From: Acidimicrobiia bacterium
GTDB taxonomy: Bacteria; Actinomycetota; Acidimicrobiia; Acidimicrobiales; CAIXPF01
Reading direction: 5' to 3'
Length of the DNA: 33,375 bases
Assembly (NCBI GenBank): GCA_009377505.1
Contig: WHTX01000017.1
Location: 1 to 33,375, forward strand
How positions within the stretch are numbered: the first letter of the stretch is position 1; each line of letters begins with the position of its first letter. Below the pieces are notes generated by a model. The model made no database searches. It saw only the letters and a list, made by a program, of their open reading frames with translations, and was not told the origin of the DNA. Made by a program: the position numbers and the translations under genes. This document shows positions 9,301 through 20,359 of the stretch, piece by piece.

Positions 9301-9722
9301 TGGTCCTGCCTGGAACTACAGCGGTGCAAGTTGAGTGGTGTCTTTTGCCTCGACGGCCGGCCGCCTCGCACAGGACCCCGGGACCTCGCGCTGTCCCTGG
9401 GCGTTGCTCCGGTGACGAAATGCCTGGCGGGCGCCCGGGCAGGCGGTGCCCCCGGGCCGGGCTCGCCGGGGGCAGGTCCCGCCCGAGCCGCCTACGCCGC
9501 CTCTGGCGGGGGGCGGGGGCGGCCGAGGAGGCGGTGGCCTGTGTTCTCCGCTGCCACCTGCGACGCGGGCTGACACGGGCCAGCCCGGAGCGCGCTGGAC
9601 CGCGGCGTGCGCTGGGACCGGCCCGTCCCAGGCCGCGCCCCCGCCAGGCACGCCGTCCCCGCAGCGGGCGTTTCATCACCGGAACAATGCCCAAGACCGG
9701 GAACCCGAGCACCCGGCCCACT
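9301..9722 (+). repeat. Dispersed repeat copy A, interrupted by the 284-bp TIR element
   Basis: 9301-9408 and about 9688-9722 match, in inverted orientation, a contiguous stretch at 25921-26066. Confidence 0.8.
9404..9687. mobile_element. MITE-like non-autonomous element with 17-bp terminal inverted repeats
   Basis: TTGCTCCGGTGACGAAA (9404-9420) versus TTTCATCACCGGAACAA (9671-9687), two mismatches; no credible internal gene; interrupts repeat copy A. Confidence 0.65.
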
Positions 9723-9834
9723 TCGGCGGGCGCTCCACCGCCACCGCGACACCACATCGACGCTCACGTCAAGGCGCTCGCCCAGGCCGAGTGCCCCCAC
9801 CCAGATCACACCGCCGCAATTCCAGCCGGGACCA

Positions 9835-10101
9835 CTAGTCGAGCTGGCGGGCCCAGGTCCGGTCGCCGTCCTCGAAGACACAGGCCCACGCCGGCGGGAA
9901 CCATCGCCAGCTCACGGACACGAAGCTCATCTTGTCGTCCGGGAACTGCGTCTGGCACTCGACCGGGCGGTCCTCGCGGAGCGGCGGGAGGAATGCCACG
10001 GCTGCGGCGGCGACGTACAGGCCTGCGGGGATCGACAGGAGTCCTACCGTCACGGCGACGGCGCGGCGAGCGCGCCCACCGTCCTCGAGCCTCGCCGTCA
10101 C
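9835..10101 (-). CDS. Small hypothetical membrane protein
   Basis: 88 aa with one clear TM segment (AVAVTVGLLSIPAGLYVAAAAVAFLP). Confidence 0.5.
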   Translation of the reverse strand: MTARLEDGGRARRAVAVTVGLLSIPAGLYVAAAAVAFLPPLREDRPVECQTQFPDDKMSFVSVSWRWFPPAWACVFEDGDRTWARQLD

Positions 10102-10153
10102 GGTCCGAGCCTACGAGCGGCGCACGAATGGCCTGCCCGATCACCGTCAACGG

Positions 10154-10226
10154 ATGTTGCCAACCTCGGGGGCCGAAGGCCCTCCACGCTCCAGCTGGAA
10201 CGCGAGGCGCCTGAGGTTGGCAACAT
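10154..10226. repeat. 73-bp inverted-repeat structure with 14-bp perfect outer arms
   Basis: ATGTTGCCAACCTC (10154-10167) and GAGGTTGGCAACAT (10213-10226); imperfect inward extension. Confidence 0.8.
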
Positions 10227-10232
10227 GGTCAC

Positions 10233-10678
10233 GTGCACGTCCGCGCCCTGCTCGACGCCCCGGTCCCCGCCGAGGCCCTGTTCGCCTGGGTCGGCGACCT
10301 CGCTCGCTACCCCTCCTGGCTCGACATCGTGCGCTCGGCCGACCCGCTCCCCGTCGCCGGCACCGTGGACGACCTCCCCGCCTGGGACGTCGTGCTCCAG
10401 GCCCGGGTCGGGCCGTTCCGGCGCTCCAAGGCGCTCCGCATGGTGCGCTCGGGCGTCGAGGAGGACCGCTGGGCCCGCTTCGAGCGGCGCGAGGCCGACG
10501 GCCGCCACCACGCCCGCTGGTCCCTCGAAGCCCACCTCGAGCCCGAAGGGGACGGCACGCGCCTGGTCATGGACCTGCGCTACGACGGCGCGCTGTGGTC
10601 CCCGCCGCTCGAGTACCTACTCCACCACCAGATCGAGCGGGGCAAGCCCCGACTCGCCTCCCTCGCCGGGGGGCGCCC

Positions 10679-10682
<4 letters not shown>
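10233..10682 (+). CDS. SRPBCC / polyketide cyclase-like START-fold protein, GTG start
   Basis: VHVRALLDAPVPAEALFAWVGDLARYPSWLDIV.. typical of the SRPBCC superfamily. Confidence 0.75.
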
Positions 10683-12775
<2,093 letters not shown>

Positions 12776-12820
12776 CCCGAGCCGGCCGTCTCGCAGCGGT
12801 CGGGGCGGCTCGTCGGTCGC

Positions 12821-13639
12821 TCAGGCGTGCTGCTGCGCCCGGCTCCACGCCTGCCAGCGCCCGCCCTGGCGGGCCACCTCGAGGTCGAGGCCGAAGCACC
12901 GCGACAGCGTCGTCGCGTCGAGCACCTCGTCGATCGGCCCTCGGGCCACCGCTCGGCCCTCGCGCAGCAGCAGGGCGTGGGTGAAGCGGCTGGGGATCTC
13001 CTCGAGGTGGTGGGTGACGAGCACGACCGGGGGCGCGGCCGGGTCCCGCGAGAGCGCGTCGAGGGTGGCGACGAGCTCTTCGCGCCCACCGAGGTCGAGC
13101 CCCGCCGCCGGCTCGTCGAGCAGCAACAGGCCGGGGCCGGCCATGAGCGTGCGGGCGAGCAGGACCCGTTGGCGCTCCCCCGAGGAGAGCGTGCCGAAGG
13201 GGTGATCGGCGAGGGCCTCGCAGCCGACCCGGGCGAGCTGGTCCCGAGCGCGGCGACGGTCGTCGTCCCCGTACGTGTGCCACCAGGGCTCGAGGGCGGC
13301 GTGCAGGGCGCACACCACCACGTCCAGGGCGGTGATGGTGGGCCGGAGCTGGTCGGCGAGGGCTGCGGAGGTGAGCCCGATGCGCTCGCGGTGGCGGCGC
13401 ACGTCGACTCGGCCGAGGCGCTCGCCGAGCACCTCCACCTCGCCCTCGGTGGGGTGCAGGTACAGCGAGGCGATGCGGAGCAGCGTGGTCTTGCCCGAGC
13501 CGTTCGGGCCGAGCAGCGCCCAGCTCTGGCCGGGGTGGACCTCCCAGTCGATCCCGTCGAGGATGGCTCGGCCGTCCCGGACCAGGCGCACCCCGCTGGC
13601 GCGCAACGCCGGCGCCCCGAGCGGCCCGGGCGGCGTCAC
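12821..13639 (-). CDS. ABC transporter ATP-binding protein (stand-alone)
   Basis: Walker A LLGPNGSGKTT, signature LSSGERQR, Walker B LLLLDEPAAGLD; GTG start overlaps upstream stop by 4 bp. Confidence 0.9.
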   Translation of the reverse strand: MTPPGPLGAPALRASGVRLVRDGRAILDGIDWEVHPGQSWALLGPNGSGKTTLLRIASLYLHPTEGEVEVLGERLGRVDVRRHRERIGLTSAALADQLRPTITALDVVVCALHAALEPWWHTYGDDDRRRARDQLARVGCEALADHPFGTLSSGERQRVLLARTLMAGPGLLLLDEPAAGLDLGGREELVATLDALSRDPAAPPVVLVTHHLEEIPSRFTHALLLREGRAVARGPIDEVLDATTLSRCFGLDLEVARQGGRWQAWSRAQQHA

Positions 13640-15291
13640 GGCGCAGCGACAGGGATCTCGAGCAGGTGGGGCCGCCCGGACTCGAAAGCCGCCCGGGCCG
13701 CCTCGCCGATGTCGCTGGCCCGCTCGACGAGCGTGCCGTCCACCCCGAGGGACCGGGCGAGCCCCACGTAGTCGACGGCGGGTGAGTCGAGGTCCATGGC
13801 CACGAAGTTGCCCTTGGCCACGGAGCGCCCGTCCATGCCCCGCAGGTTGTTCTTGAGGATCAGGTACTGGCGGTTGTTGAAGACGGCGAAGACGACGGGC
13901 AGGTTGCGGTGGGCCGCCGTCCAGAGGGCCTGGCAGGAGTACATGGCGGCGCCGTCCCCGACGGCGGCGAGGGTCTGCTCGCCCCCGAGGCCGAGGGACA
14001 CCCCGAGCGCGAAGGGCATGCCCCAGCCGAGCCCGCCGCCCTTGCAGAAGAAGTAGCGGTCCGGGCTCGAGCCGTGGTGGAAGCGGCGCACGTAGAAGCC
14101 GGTGGTGATGGCCTCGTCGACGACCGGGGCCCGGGCCGGCGAGGCCCGCAGGAGGGCGTGGGCGGCGGCCATGGGGTCGGTGGGCGAGGCGTCGTAGCGG
14201 CTCTCGGCGAGGCGCTCCGCCTGGGCCATGGCGGCCTCCCGGGCCCGGCCGCGCTCCTCGATGGCCCGGCCCACGGCATCGCGGTCGGTGCGCGCCGCCA
14301 CGAGGGGCACCAGCGCCCCGAGCGTGGCCTTGGGGTCCCCCAACAGGGCCAGGCGGGGCGCCCCGTATCGGCCGAGGGCGGTGGGGTCGGGGGTGAGCTG
14401 CAGCAACTCGACGTGGGCGGGCACGGGGGGACCGGGCTGGTAGGGGTAGACGACGAAGCCGTGGCTGCCGATGAGGAAGACCCGGTCGTAGCCGGCGAGG
14501 GCCTTGGCGATGGCCGGCGCCGCCGGCGCGAACGTGTCGGCGTAGAGCGGGTGGGCCTGGGGGAAGACGCCCGTGGCGTGGAGGGACTGGCCGTGCACGG
14601 GCGCGCCGAGCGCCTCGGCGAGCGCGACCGCCTCGCCCACGGCGCCGCTCGCCGACACCTCGTCTCCGATGACCAGCCCGAGCTTGCCGATGGGCGTGCT
14701 GGCCAACAGCTCGGCGAGCTCCTCGAGCCGCCCGGCCACCACCCGCCGCTCCACCACCGTGGCAGGAGGCGCCGGCGACGATGCGCGCTGGTCGAGCAGG
14801 TCCATGGGCAGGGAGAAGAACACCGGGCCGGTGGGGGGCGAGGCGGCGTCCTGGAAGGCGCGGCGTGTGATCGGGCCGATGTCGTCGACCGTGCGCACCT
14901 CGGTGGCCCACTTGGAGACGGCCGTGGCGATGCCGACCAGGTTGCCCGACAGCAGGGGGTCCTCCACGATGTGGCGGTAGTCCTGCTGGCCGGCTGTCAC
15001 CACGAGCGGGGTCCGGTTGGCCTGGGCGTTGGTCAGGTTGCCGATGGCGTTGCCGAGCCCGGCCGAGGTGTGCAGGTTGAGGAAGGCCGGCCGCCCCGTC
15101 ACCCGGGCGTAGCCCTCGGCCGCGGCCACCGCCGTGGCCTCCTGCAGGGCGAGCACGTAGTCGAAGTCCCCCGTGTCGGCGAGGGCGTCCATGAGGGGCA
15201 GCTCGGTGCTCCCCGGGTTCCCGAAGAGGTGCGTCACGCCCTCGCTGCGCAGCACGTCGAGCAGTACGTCCACCCCGGTCGGCTCAGCCAT
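13636..15291 (-). CDS. mdlC: Thiamine-diphosphate-dependent enzyme, benzoylformate decarboxylase-like
   Basis: 551 aa; LFGNPGSTELPLMDAL, LQEATAVAAAEGYAR, LHTSAGLGNAIGNL, C-terminal ThDP motif GDGAAMYSCQALWTAAHRNLPVVFAVFNN. Confidence 0.85.
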   Translation of the reverse strand: MAEPTGVDVLLDVLRSEGVTHLFGNPGSTELPLMDALADTGDFDYVLALQEATAVAAAEGYARVTGRPAFLNLHTSAGLGNAIGNLTNAQANRTPLVVTAGQQDYRHIVEDPLLSGNLVGIATAVSKWATEVRTVDDIGPITRRAFQDAASPPTGPVFFSLPMDLLDQRASSPAPPATVVERRVVAGRLEELAELLASTPIGKLGLVIGDEVSASGAVGEAVALAEALGAPVHGQSLHATGVFPQAHPLYADTFAPAAPAIAKALAGYDRVFLIGSHGFVVYPYQPGPPVPAHVELLQLTPDPTALGRYGAPRLALLGDPKATLGALVPLVAARTDRDAVGRAIEERGRAREAAMAQAERLAESRYDASPTDPMAAAHALLRASPARAPVVDEAITTGFYVRRFHHGSSPDRYFFCKGGGLGWGMPFALGVSLGLGGEQTLAAVGDGAAMYSCQALWTAAHRNLPVVFAVFNNRQYLILKNNLRGMDGRSVAKGNFVAMDLDSPAVDYVGLARSLGVDGTLVERASDIGEAARAAFESGRPHLLEIPVAAP

Positions 15292-15392
15292 GGCCGAACA
15301 GTAGTGCCCGGTCCGCCAGCGGGCCCTCTCCCCGAGGGCGGCACCTCCGAAGGCCCGTGGTACCGTTGCGATCCCGTGACGACTCTCTGCTC

Positions 15393-16469
15393 ATGATGGG
15401 TCGCCGGCGTCGGACCTCGATGCTGCAGGCCGCGCTCGCCATCACGTTCGCCGCCGCACTGGTGGTGGCCGCCATCCCCAGCGCGCCCGGGGCGCAGGGC
15501 CAACTCGACCAGGCCCGAGCCGAGGCCCAGGCCGTGGCCGAGCAGTTCGGCGCCGCGGAGACCGAGATCGGCCGGCTCGAGCGCGAGATCGCCGACGTCC
15601 AGGTGGCACTGGAGTCGGCCCGCGTCGCCTACGAGGCAGCGGCCGCGGAGATGAGCGAGGCCGCCGTCGAGCGCTACGTGCAGGCCGGCGAGGACCTCGA
15701 CCTCTTCGCCAGGGAAGAGGTCGACCGCCAGGCCCAGGTCGCCGCCCTGTCCCGCATCTTCTCCCAGCGGCGCAGCGACGACGCCGACCGGTTCCGGGCG
15801 CTGCGCCAGGATCTCGACATCCGCCAGGACCAGCTCGATCAGCTCCTGGCCAACCAGGAGGACGCGGTGGCCGAGCTCGACGCCCGTCGGGCCGAGCTGC
15901 TCGCCCTCGTCGACCACCTCGAGGAGCTGGCCCGCCAGCAGGCCGAGGAGGAGCGGCTGCGCCAGGAGGCGGCGGCCCAGGAGTCAGCCCAGGCCATGAC
16001 GGACGACGGCGCGGCGGACGACGGCGCGGCGGACGAGTCCGGCGGCGGCTCCGGCCGCGAACCGGCCTACATCCGCAGCGGTGCCGGAGGCACCTGCCCC
16101 GTGGCCGGGGGCAGCGCGTTCTCCAACACGTGGGGTGACGACCGCTCGGGAGGCCGCCGGCACGCCGGGGTGGACATGTTCTCCAACTACGGGGTCCCCG
16201 TCGTCGCCGTGGAGAGCGGCCACGCCGAGGAGAACACCGGGGGCGCGGGCGGCATCGGCGTCTACCTCACCGGCAGTTCGGGCCAGAGCTACTACTACGC
16301 CCACCTGCAGGAGGTCGGCACCACGGGCAGCGTCTCGGAGGGCACCGTCGTCGGCTACGTGGGCGACACGGGCAACGCCCGCGGGACGCCGCACCTGCAC
16401 TTCGAGGTGCACCCCGGCGGTTGGGGCACGGCGGTGAACCCTTATCCCTACGTCGCCTCCCGCTGCTGA
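15393..16469 (+). CDS. M23 family peptidase with N-terminal signal and coiled coil
   Basis: HAGVDMFSNYGVPVVAVESG and GTPHLHFEVHPGG (intact HxxxD and HxH metal motifs); long coiled coil. Confidence 0.88.
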   Translation: MMGRRRRTSMLQAALAITFAAALVVAAIPSAPGAQGQLDQARAEAQAVAEQFGAAETEIGRLEREIADVQVALESARVAYEAAAAEMSEAAVERYVQAGEDLDLFAREEVDRQAQVAALSRIFSQRRSDDADRFRALRQDLDIRQDQLDQLLANQEDAVAELDARRAELLALVDHLEELARQQAEEERLRQEAAAQESAQAMTDDGAADDGAADESGGGSGREPAYIRSGAGGTCPVAGGSAFSNTWGDDRSGGRRHAGVDMFSNYGVPVVAVESGHAEENTGGAGGIGVYLTGSSGQSYYYAHLQEVGTTGSVSEGTVVGYVGDTGNARGTPHLHFEVHPGGWGTAVNPYPYVASRC

Positions 16470-16504
16470 TCAGGCGCTGCCGAGCTGGCCCGCGCCGTAT
16501 GGCA

Positions 16505-17272
16505 TCAGGCGCCGATGGCGTGATAGCCACCGTCCACGTGGACGATCTCGCCCGTCGTGGCGGGGAACCAGTCCGAGAGCAGCGCCACGCAGGCCCGGGC
16601 GGTGGGCTCGGGGTCCCGGACGTCCCAGCCAAGGGGGGCACGGCCGCTCCAGGCGTCCTCGAAGGCGGCGAAGCCCGGGATCGAGCGGGCGGCCATCGTC
16701 TTCGTCGGGCCGGCGGCGACGAGGTTGACCCGGATGCCGTCCCGGCCGAGTTCGCGTGCCAGGTAGCGCGCCGTCGACTCGAGCGCCGCCTTCGCCACCC
16801 CCATCCAGTCGTAGGCGGGCCAGGCCACGGTGGCGTCGAAGTCGAGCCCGACGATCGAGCCGCCCCGGCCCATGAGGGGCGTCACCACTTCGGCCAGGGT
16901 CTTGAGGGAGTAGGCGCTGACCTGCAGGGCGATCGACACGTCGTCCCAGGTGGCGGCCATGAAGTCGCCGCCGAGGCAGGCGGGCGGGGCGAAGCCGATC
17001 GCGTGCAGGGCGCCGTCGACCGCTCCCCAGCGGTCGCCCAGGTCGGCGCGCACCGCCTCCACGTGCTCGGGCTGGGTCACGTCGAGCTCGAGTACCGGCG
17101 GGGGCGTGGGCAGCTTGCGGGCCACCCGCTCGGTGAGGGACAGGCCACGACCAGCGCCGGTGAGGACGATCTCGGCTCCCTGTTCCTGGGCGACGCGGGC
17201 CACGCTGAATCCCAGCGACGCGTCGGTCAGCACTCCGGTCACGAGGATGCGCTTGCCTTCTAGCAGTCCCAT
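16505..17272 (-). CDS. fabI: Enoyl-[acyl-carrier-protein] reductase (FabI/InhA type)
   Basis: MGLLEGKRILVTGVLTDASLGFSVARVAQEQGAEIVLTG; YDWMGVAKAALESTARYLARELG; IRVNLVAAGPTKTMAARSIPGF. Confidence 0.92.
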   Translation of the reverse strand: MGLLEGKRILVTGVLTDASLGFSVARVAQEQGAEIVLTGAGRGLSLTERVARKLPTPPPVLELDVTQPEHVEAVRADLGDRWGAVDGALHAIGFAPPACLGGDFMAATWDDVSIALQVSAYSLKTLAEVVTPLMGRGGSIVGLDFDATVAWPAYDWMGVAKAALESTARYLARELGRDGIRVNLVAAGPTKTMAARSIPGFAAFEDAWSGRAPLGWDVRDPEPTARACVALLSDWFPATTGEIVHVDGGYHAIGA

Positions 17273-17394
17273 GCTCCTCCGATCCCGACGTGGGGCCCAG
17301 ACGTTACGCGACGGCTCGTGGCCGGGGTGCGGTCGGGCCGGGCCGCAATGGGCGGTCGCGGCCGCGGAGCCACCGTCGGGTAACGTCGGCCGCC

Positions 17395-18051
17395 GTGAGA
17401 ATCGGCGTCCTGGGATCTACGGGCCCGGCGGGGAGTGGCCTCGCCGTACGGCTCGCATCGGTGGGGTACGAGGTGGTCATGGGCTCGCGCTCCCGCTACC
17501 GCGCGCTCGAGGTGCGCGACCACCTGGTCGAGCGATGGGAGGGGCGAGAGCTGGCCATCGACGCCGCCGACAATGCCGGTGCCGCCGCGGCCGACGTCGT
17601 CGTGCTGGCCACGCCGTGGGACGCGGCGTCGGCCACGGCGATGAGCGTGGCCGACAAGCTCAAGGGCAAGGTCGTGCTCTGCATGTGCAACGCCCTGGCC
17701 AAGGTGGGCCACGAGTTCCAACCGCTCGTGCCGCCCCGGGGCTCGGTGGCGGCGTCGGTGCAGGCGGCGGTGCCCCGCTCCCTCGTCGCCGCGGCCATGC
17801 ACCACGTGCCGGCCAAGGAGCTCGGCACGATCTCGGAGCCGGTGGAGAGCGACGTGCTCGTCTGCTCCGACCACCCCAAGGCCACCGAGGTGGTGTGCGA
17901 CATCGTCACCAAGATGCCGAACCTGCGGGCCCTCGACGCCGGCGAGCTGTCCAACGCCGCCCCCATCGAGGCCTTCGCCGCCGTGCTGTTGCAGCTGAAC
18001 GTCCGTTATCGCACCCGTGCCGCGGTGAAGTTCACCGGGATCGACCCGTGA
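17395..18051 (+). CDS. npdG: NADPH-dependent F420 reductase
   Basis: VRIGVLGSTGPAGSGLAVRLASVGYEVVMGSRSRYRA.. plus LSNAAPIEAFAAVLLQLNVRYRTRAAVKFTGI. Confidence 0.85.
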   Translation: MRIGVLGSTGPAGSGLAVRLASVGYEVVMGSRSRYRALEVRDHLVERWEGRELAIDAADNAGAAAADVVVLATPWDAASATAMSVADKLKGKVVLCMCNALAKVGHEFQPLVPPRGSVAASVQAAVPRSLVAAAMHHVPAKELGTISEPVESDVLVCSDHPKATEVVCDIVTKMPNLRALDAGELSNAAPIEAFAAVLLQLNVRYRTRAAVKFTGIDP

Positions 18052-18106
18052 AGGGCGCTCGCCCGCCCTCGCCGCGTGCCGCGTCGCCGGCCTGGGGACG
18101 GGGGGC

Positions 18107-19252
18107 ATGAGCGGCCCCCGCGGCGTCGGCGAGCCCCTCCGGATCTACGACACGCCGCGGCGGGAGGTCGTCCCCTTCGAGGGCGGCGAGCTCGTCACCC
18201 TCTACACCTGTGGGATCACGCCCTACGACGCCACCCACCTGGGCCATGCGGCCACGTTCGTGACCTACGACGTGCTCCAGCGCCGCCTGCGGGACCGGGG
18301 CCACGACACGCGCTGCGTGCGCAACATCACCGACGTGGACGACCCGTTGCTGGTCAAGGCGAATGAGCTCAGCATCCACTACCTCGACCTCGCCGCCGCC
18401 GAGGTGGCCCGCTTCGACGACGACATGAAGGCGCTGGGACAGCTGCCGGTCTACGCCGAGCCCCGCGCCACGTCAGCCATCGCCGAGATCCGCAAGGTGG
18501 TCGCCGAGCTGATCGACACCAGCTTCGCCTACGCGGTGGACGGCTGGGTCTACTTCGACGTATCGAGCTACCCCGCCTACGGCAGCCTGTCCCACTACGA
18601 CCACGAGACGATGCTGCGCCTCTCGGCCGAGCGGGGTGGCGACCCGGGCGACACCCGGAAGCGCAACCCGCTCGACTTCGTGCTGTGGCGGCCATCAGAG
18701 GACGGCGAGCCGGCCTGGGAATCGTTGTGGGGCCCGGGGCGGCCGGGTTGGCACATCGAGTGCACGGCGCTGGCGAGGCGGGAGCTCGAGACGGACACGG
18801 TCGACATCCACGGAGGCGGCGGCGACCTGATCTTCCCCCACCACGAGTCCTCGGCCGCCCAGTCGGCGTGCCTGACGGGCAAGCCGCTCGCTCGCTATTG
18901 GATGCACCAGGCCATGGTCCGCATGGACGGCCACAAGATGTCCAAGTCGCTCGGGAACATGGTGTTCGTGTCCGACCTGCGCGACGAGTGGGACCCCATG
19001 GCCATCCGGCTGACGCTCCTCGCCGAGCACTACCGCACGCCGTGGGAGTGGCACGACAAGCGCATGGCCGAGGCCACGGCGCGCCTCGAGCGCTGGTCGG
19101 AGGCGGGCGACGGCGACGGCGGGCTCGACGCGGTGCGACGGGCGCTCGACGACGACCTCGACACCCCCGCCGCCGTGGCCGCCGTCGACGCCGCCGCGAC
19201 CGAGGGCAACGGCGTGTCCCGAGCCGCCGCGCTGCTCGGCGTGCGCACGTAG
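18107..19252 (+). CDS. mshC: Cysteine:1D-myo-inosityl glucosaminide ligase (mycothiol biosynthesis)
   Basis: CysS-like with MshC-typical YTCGITPYDATHLGHAATF, HIECTAL and GHKMSKSLGN; short (381 aa). Confidence 0.85.
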   Translation: MSGPRGVGEPLRIYDTPRREVVPFEGGELVTLYTCGITPYDATHLGHAATFVTYDVLQRRLRDRGHDTRCVRNITDVDDPLLVKANELSIHYLDLAAAEVARFDDDMKALGQLPVYAEPRATSAIAEIRKVVAELIDTSFAYAVDGWVYFDVSSYPAYGSLSHYDHETMLRLSAERGGDPGDTRKRNPLDFVLWRPSEDGEPAWESLWGPGRPGWHIECTALARRELETDTVDIHGGGGDLIFPHHESSAAQSACLTGKPLARYWMHQAMVRMDGHKMSKSLGNMVFVSDLRDEWDPMAIRLTLLAEHYRTPWEWHDKRMAEATARLERWSEAGDGDGGLDAVRRALDDDLDTPAAVAAVDAAATEGNGVSRAAALLGVRT

Positions 19253-19372
19253 CTCGCCGGGCATCGCTCCTCGAATCGGCAGGACTGGCCCGGTCGTCCG
19301 GCACGGTCGGTGCGCCCGGTCGCCTGGCAGCGGGGACGCGTGGCCGCCTCGGCGCGGCTACGGTCCGCGTTC

Positions 19373-20233
19373 GTGCAGCTCGGCGTGACGTTTCCCCAGA
19401 TCGAGATCGGCAGCGACATCGGCGTCGTGCGCGAGTACGCGCAGGCCGCCGAGGAGCTCGGCTTCGACTACCTGTTGGCCTACGACCACGTGCTCGGCGC
19501 AGGCCGCGGCACCCGGCCCGACTGGACCGGCCCCTACGACTCCTCGAGCCTCTTCCACGAGCCCTTCACCCTGTTCTCGTGGCTGGCGGCAGTGGCGCCC
19601 GGCCTGTCCCTCGTGACCGGCGTGATCATCCTGCCCCAGCGCCAGACGGCCCTAGTCGCCAAGCAGGCCGCCCAGGTCGACCTGCTCTGCGGGGGCCGGT
19701 TCCGCCTCGGTGTCGGGCTCGGCTGGAACGACGTCGAGTACGAGGCGCTGGGCGAGCCGTTCACGAACCGCGGCCGCCGGGCTGACGAGCAGATCGCGCT
19801 CCTGCGCCAGCTGTGGACCACGGAGCACGTCACCTTCGAGGGCCGCTACCACAAGGTCACCGACGCCGGCATAAACCCCCTCCCGCCCCAGCGCCCCATT
19901 CCTATCTGGGTCGGCGGCCTCTCCGACGCCGCCATCGAGCGGGTGGGCCGCCTCGGTGACGGCTGGTTCCCCATGGGCAAGCCGAGCGAGCGCAACGGGG
20001 CCCGCATCGAGCGGTTCCGCCAGGTGGCCGAGTCCGAGGGCCGCGACCCCGCCGCCATCGGCATCGACGCCCGGGTCGAGTTCGGGACCGGGGGCGAAGC
20101 GGACTGGCAGGCCACGGCGGAGGCCTGGCGCCAGCTGGGCGCCACCCACGTCGGGGTGAACACGATGAACGCCGGGCTGAAGGGCGCCGAGCACATCGAC
20201 GCCATCCGTCGCTTCCGCGAGGCGATGGCCTGA
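19373..20233 (+). CDS. LLM class F420-dependent oxidoreductase, GTG start
   Basis: VQLGVTFPQIEIGSDIGVVREYAQAAEELGFDYLLAYDHVLG..RFRLGVGLGWNDVEYEALG. Confidence 0.9.
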   Translation: MQLGVTFPQIEIGSDIGVVREYAQAAEELGFDYLLAYDHVLGAGRGTRPDWTGPYDSSSLFHEPFTLFSWLAAVAPGLSLVTGVIILPQRQTALVAKQAAQVDLLCGGRFRLGVGLGWNDVEYEALGEPFTNRGRRADEQIALLRQLWTTEHVTFEGRYHKVTDAGINPLPPQRPIPIWVGGLSDAAIERVGRLGDGWFPMGKPSERNGARIERFRQVAESEGRDPAAIGIDARVEFGTGGEADWQATAEAWRQLGATHVGVNTMNAGLKGAEHIDAIRRFREAMA

Positions 20234-20243
20234 CTCTGCTCGT

Positions 20244-20262
20244 CGCCGCCCCCGAGGCGGCG
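20244..20262 (+). terminator. Possible GC-rich stem-loop terminator
   Basis: CGCCGCC-CCCGA-GGCGGCG just after the LLM oxidoreductase stop. Confidence 0.35.
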
Positions 20263-20359
20263 CAGACGACCAGGCCTTTCCTCCGACGGGGCGACGACGG
20301 GCCAACCGAGGTCGAACACCTTCGGGCCGGAGTCAGGGCCGGGGGTAGGCTCCGGGCCG

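Noticed and set aside
9300-10214. 304-aa forward ORF over the repeat region
   Set aside because: Runs through the repeat and the TIR element; composition is non-coding-like and the frame is not maintained in the other repeat copy
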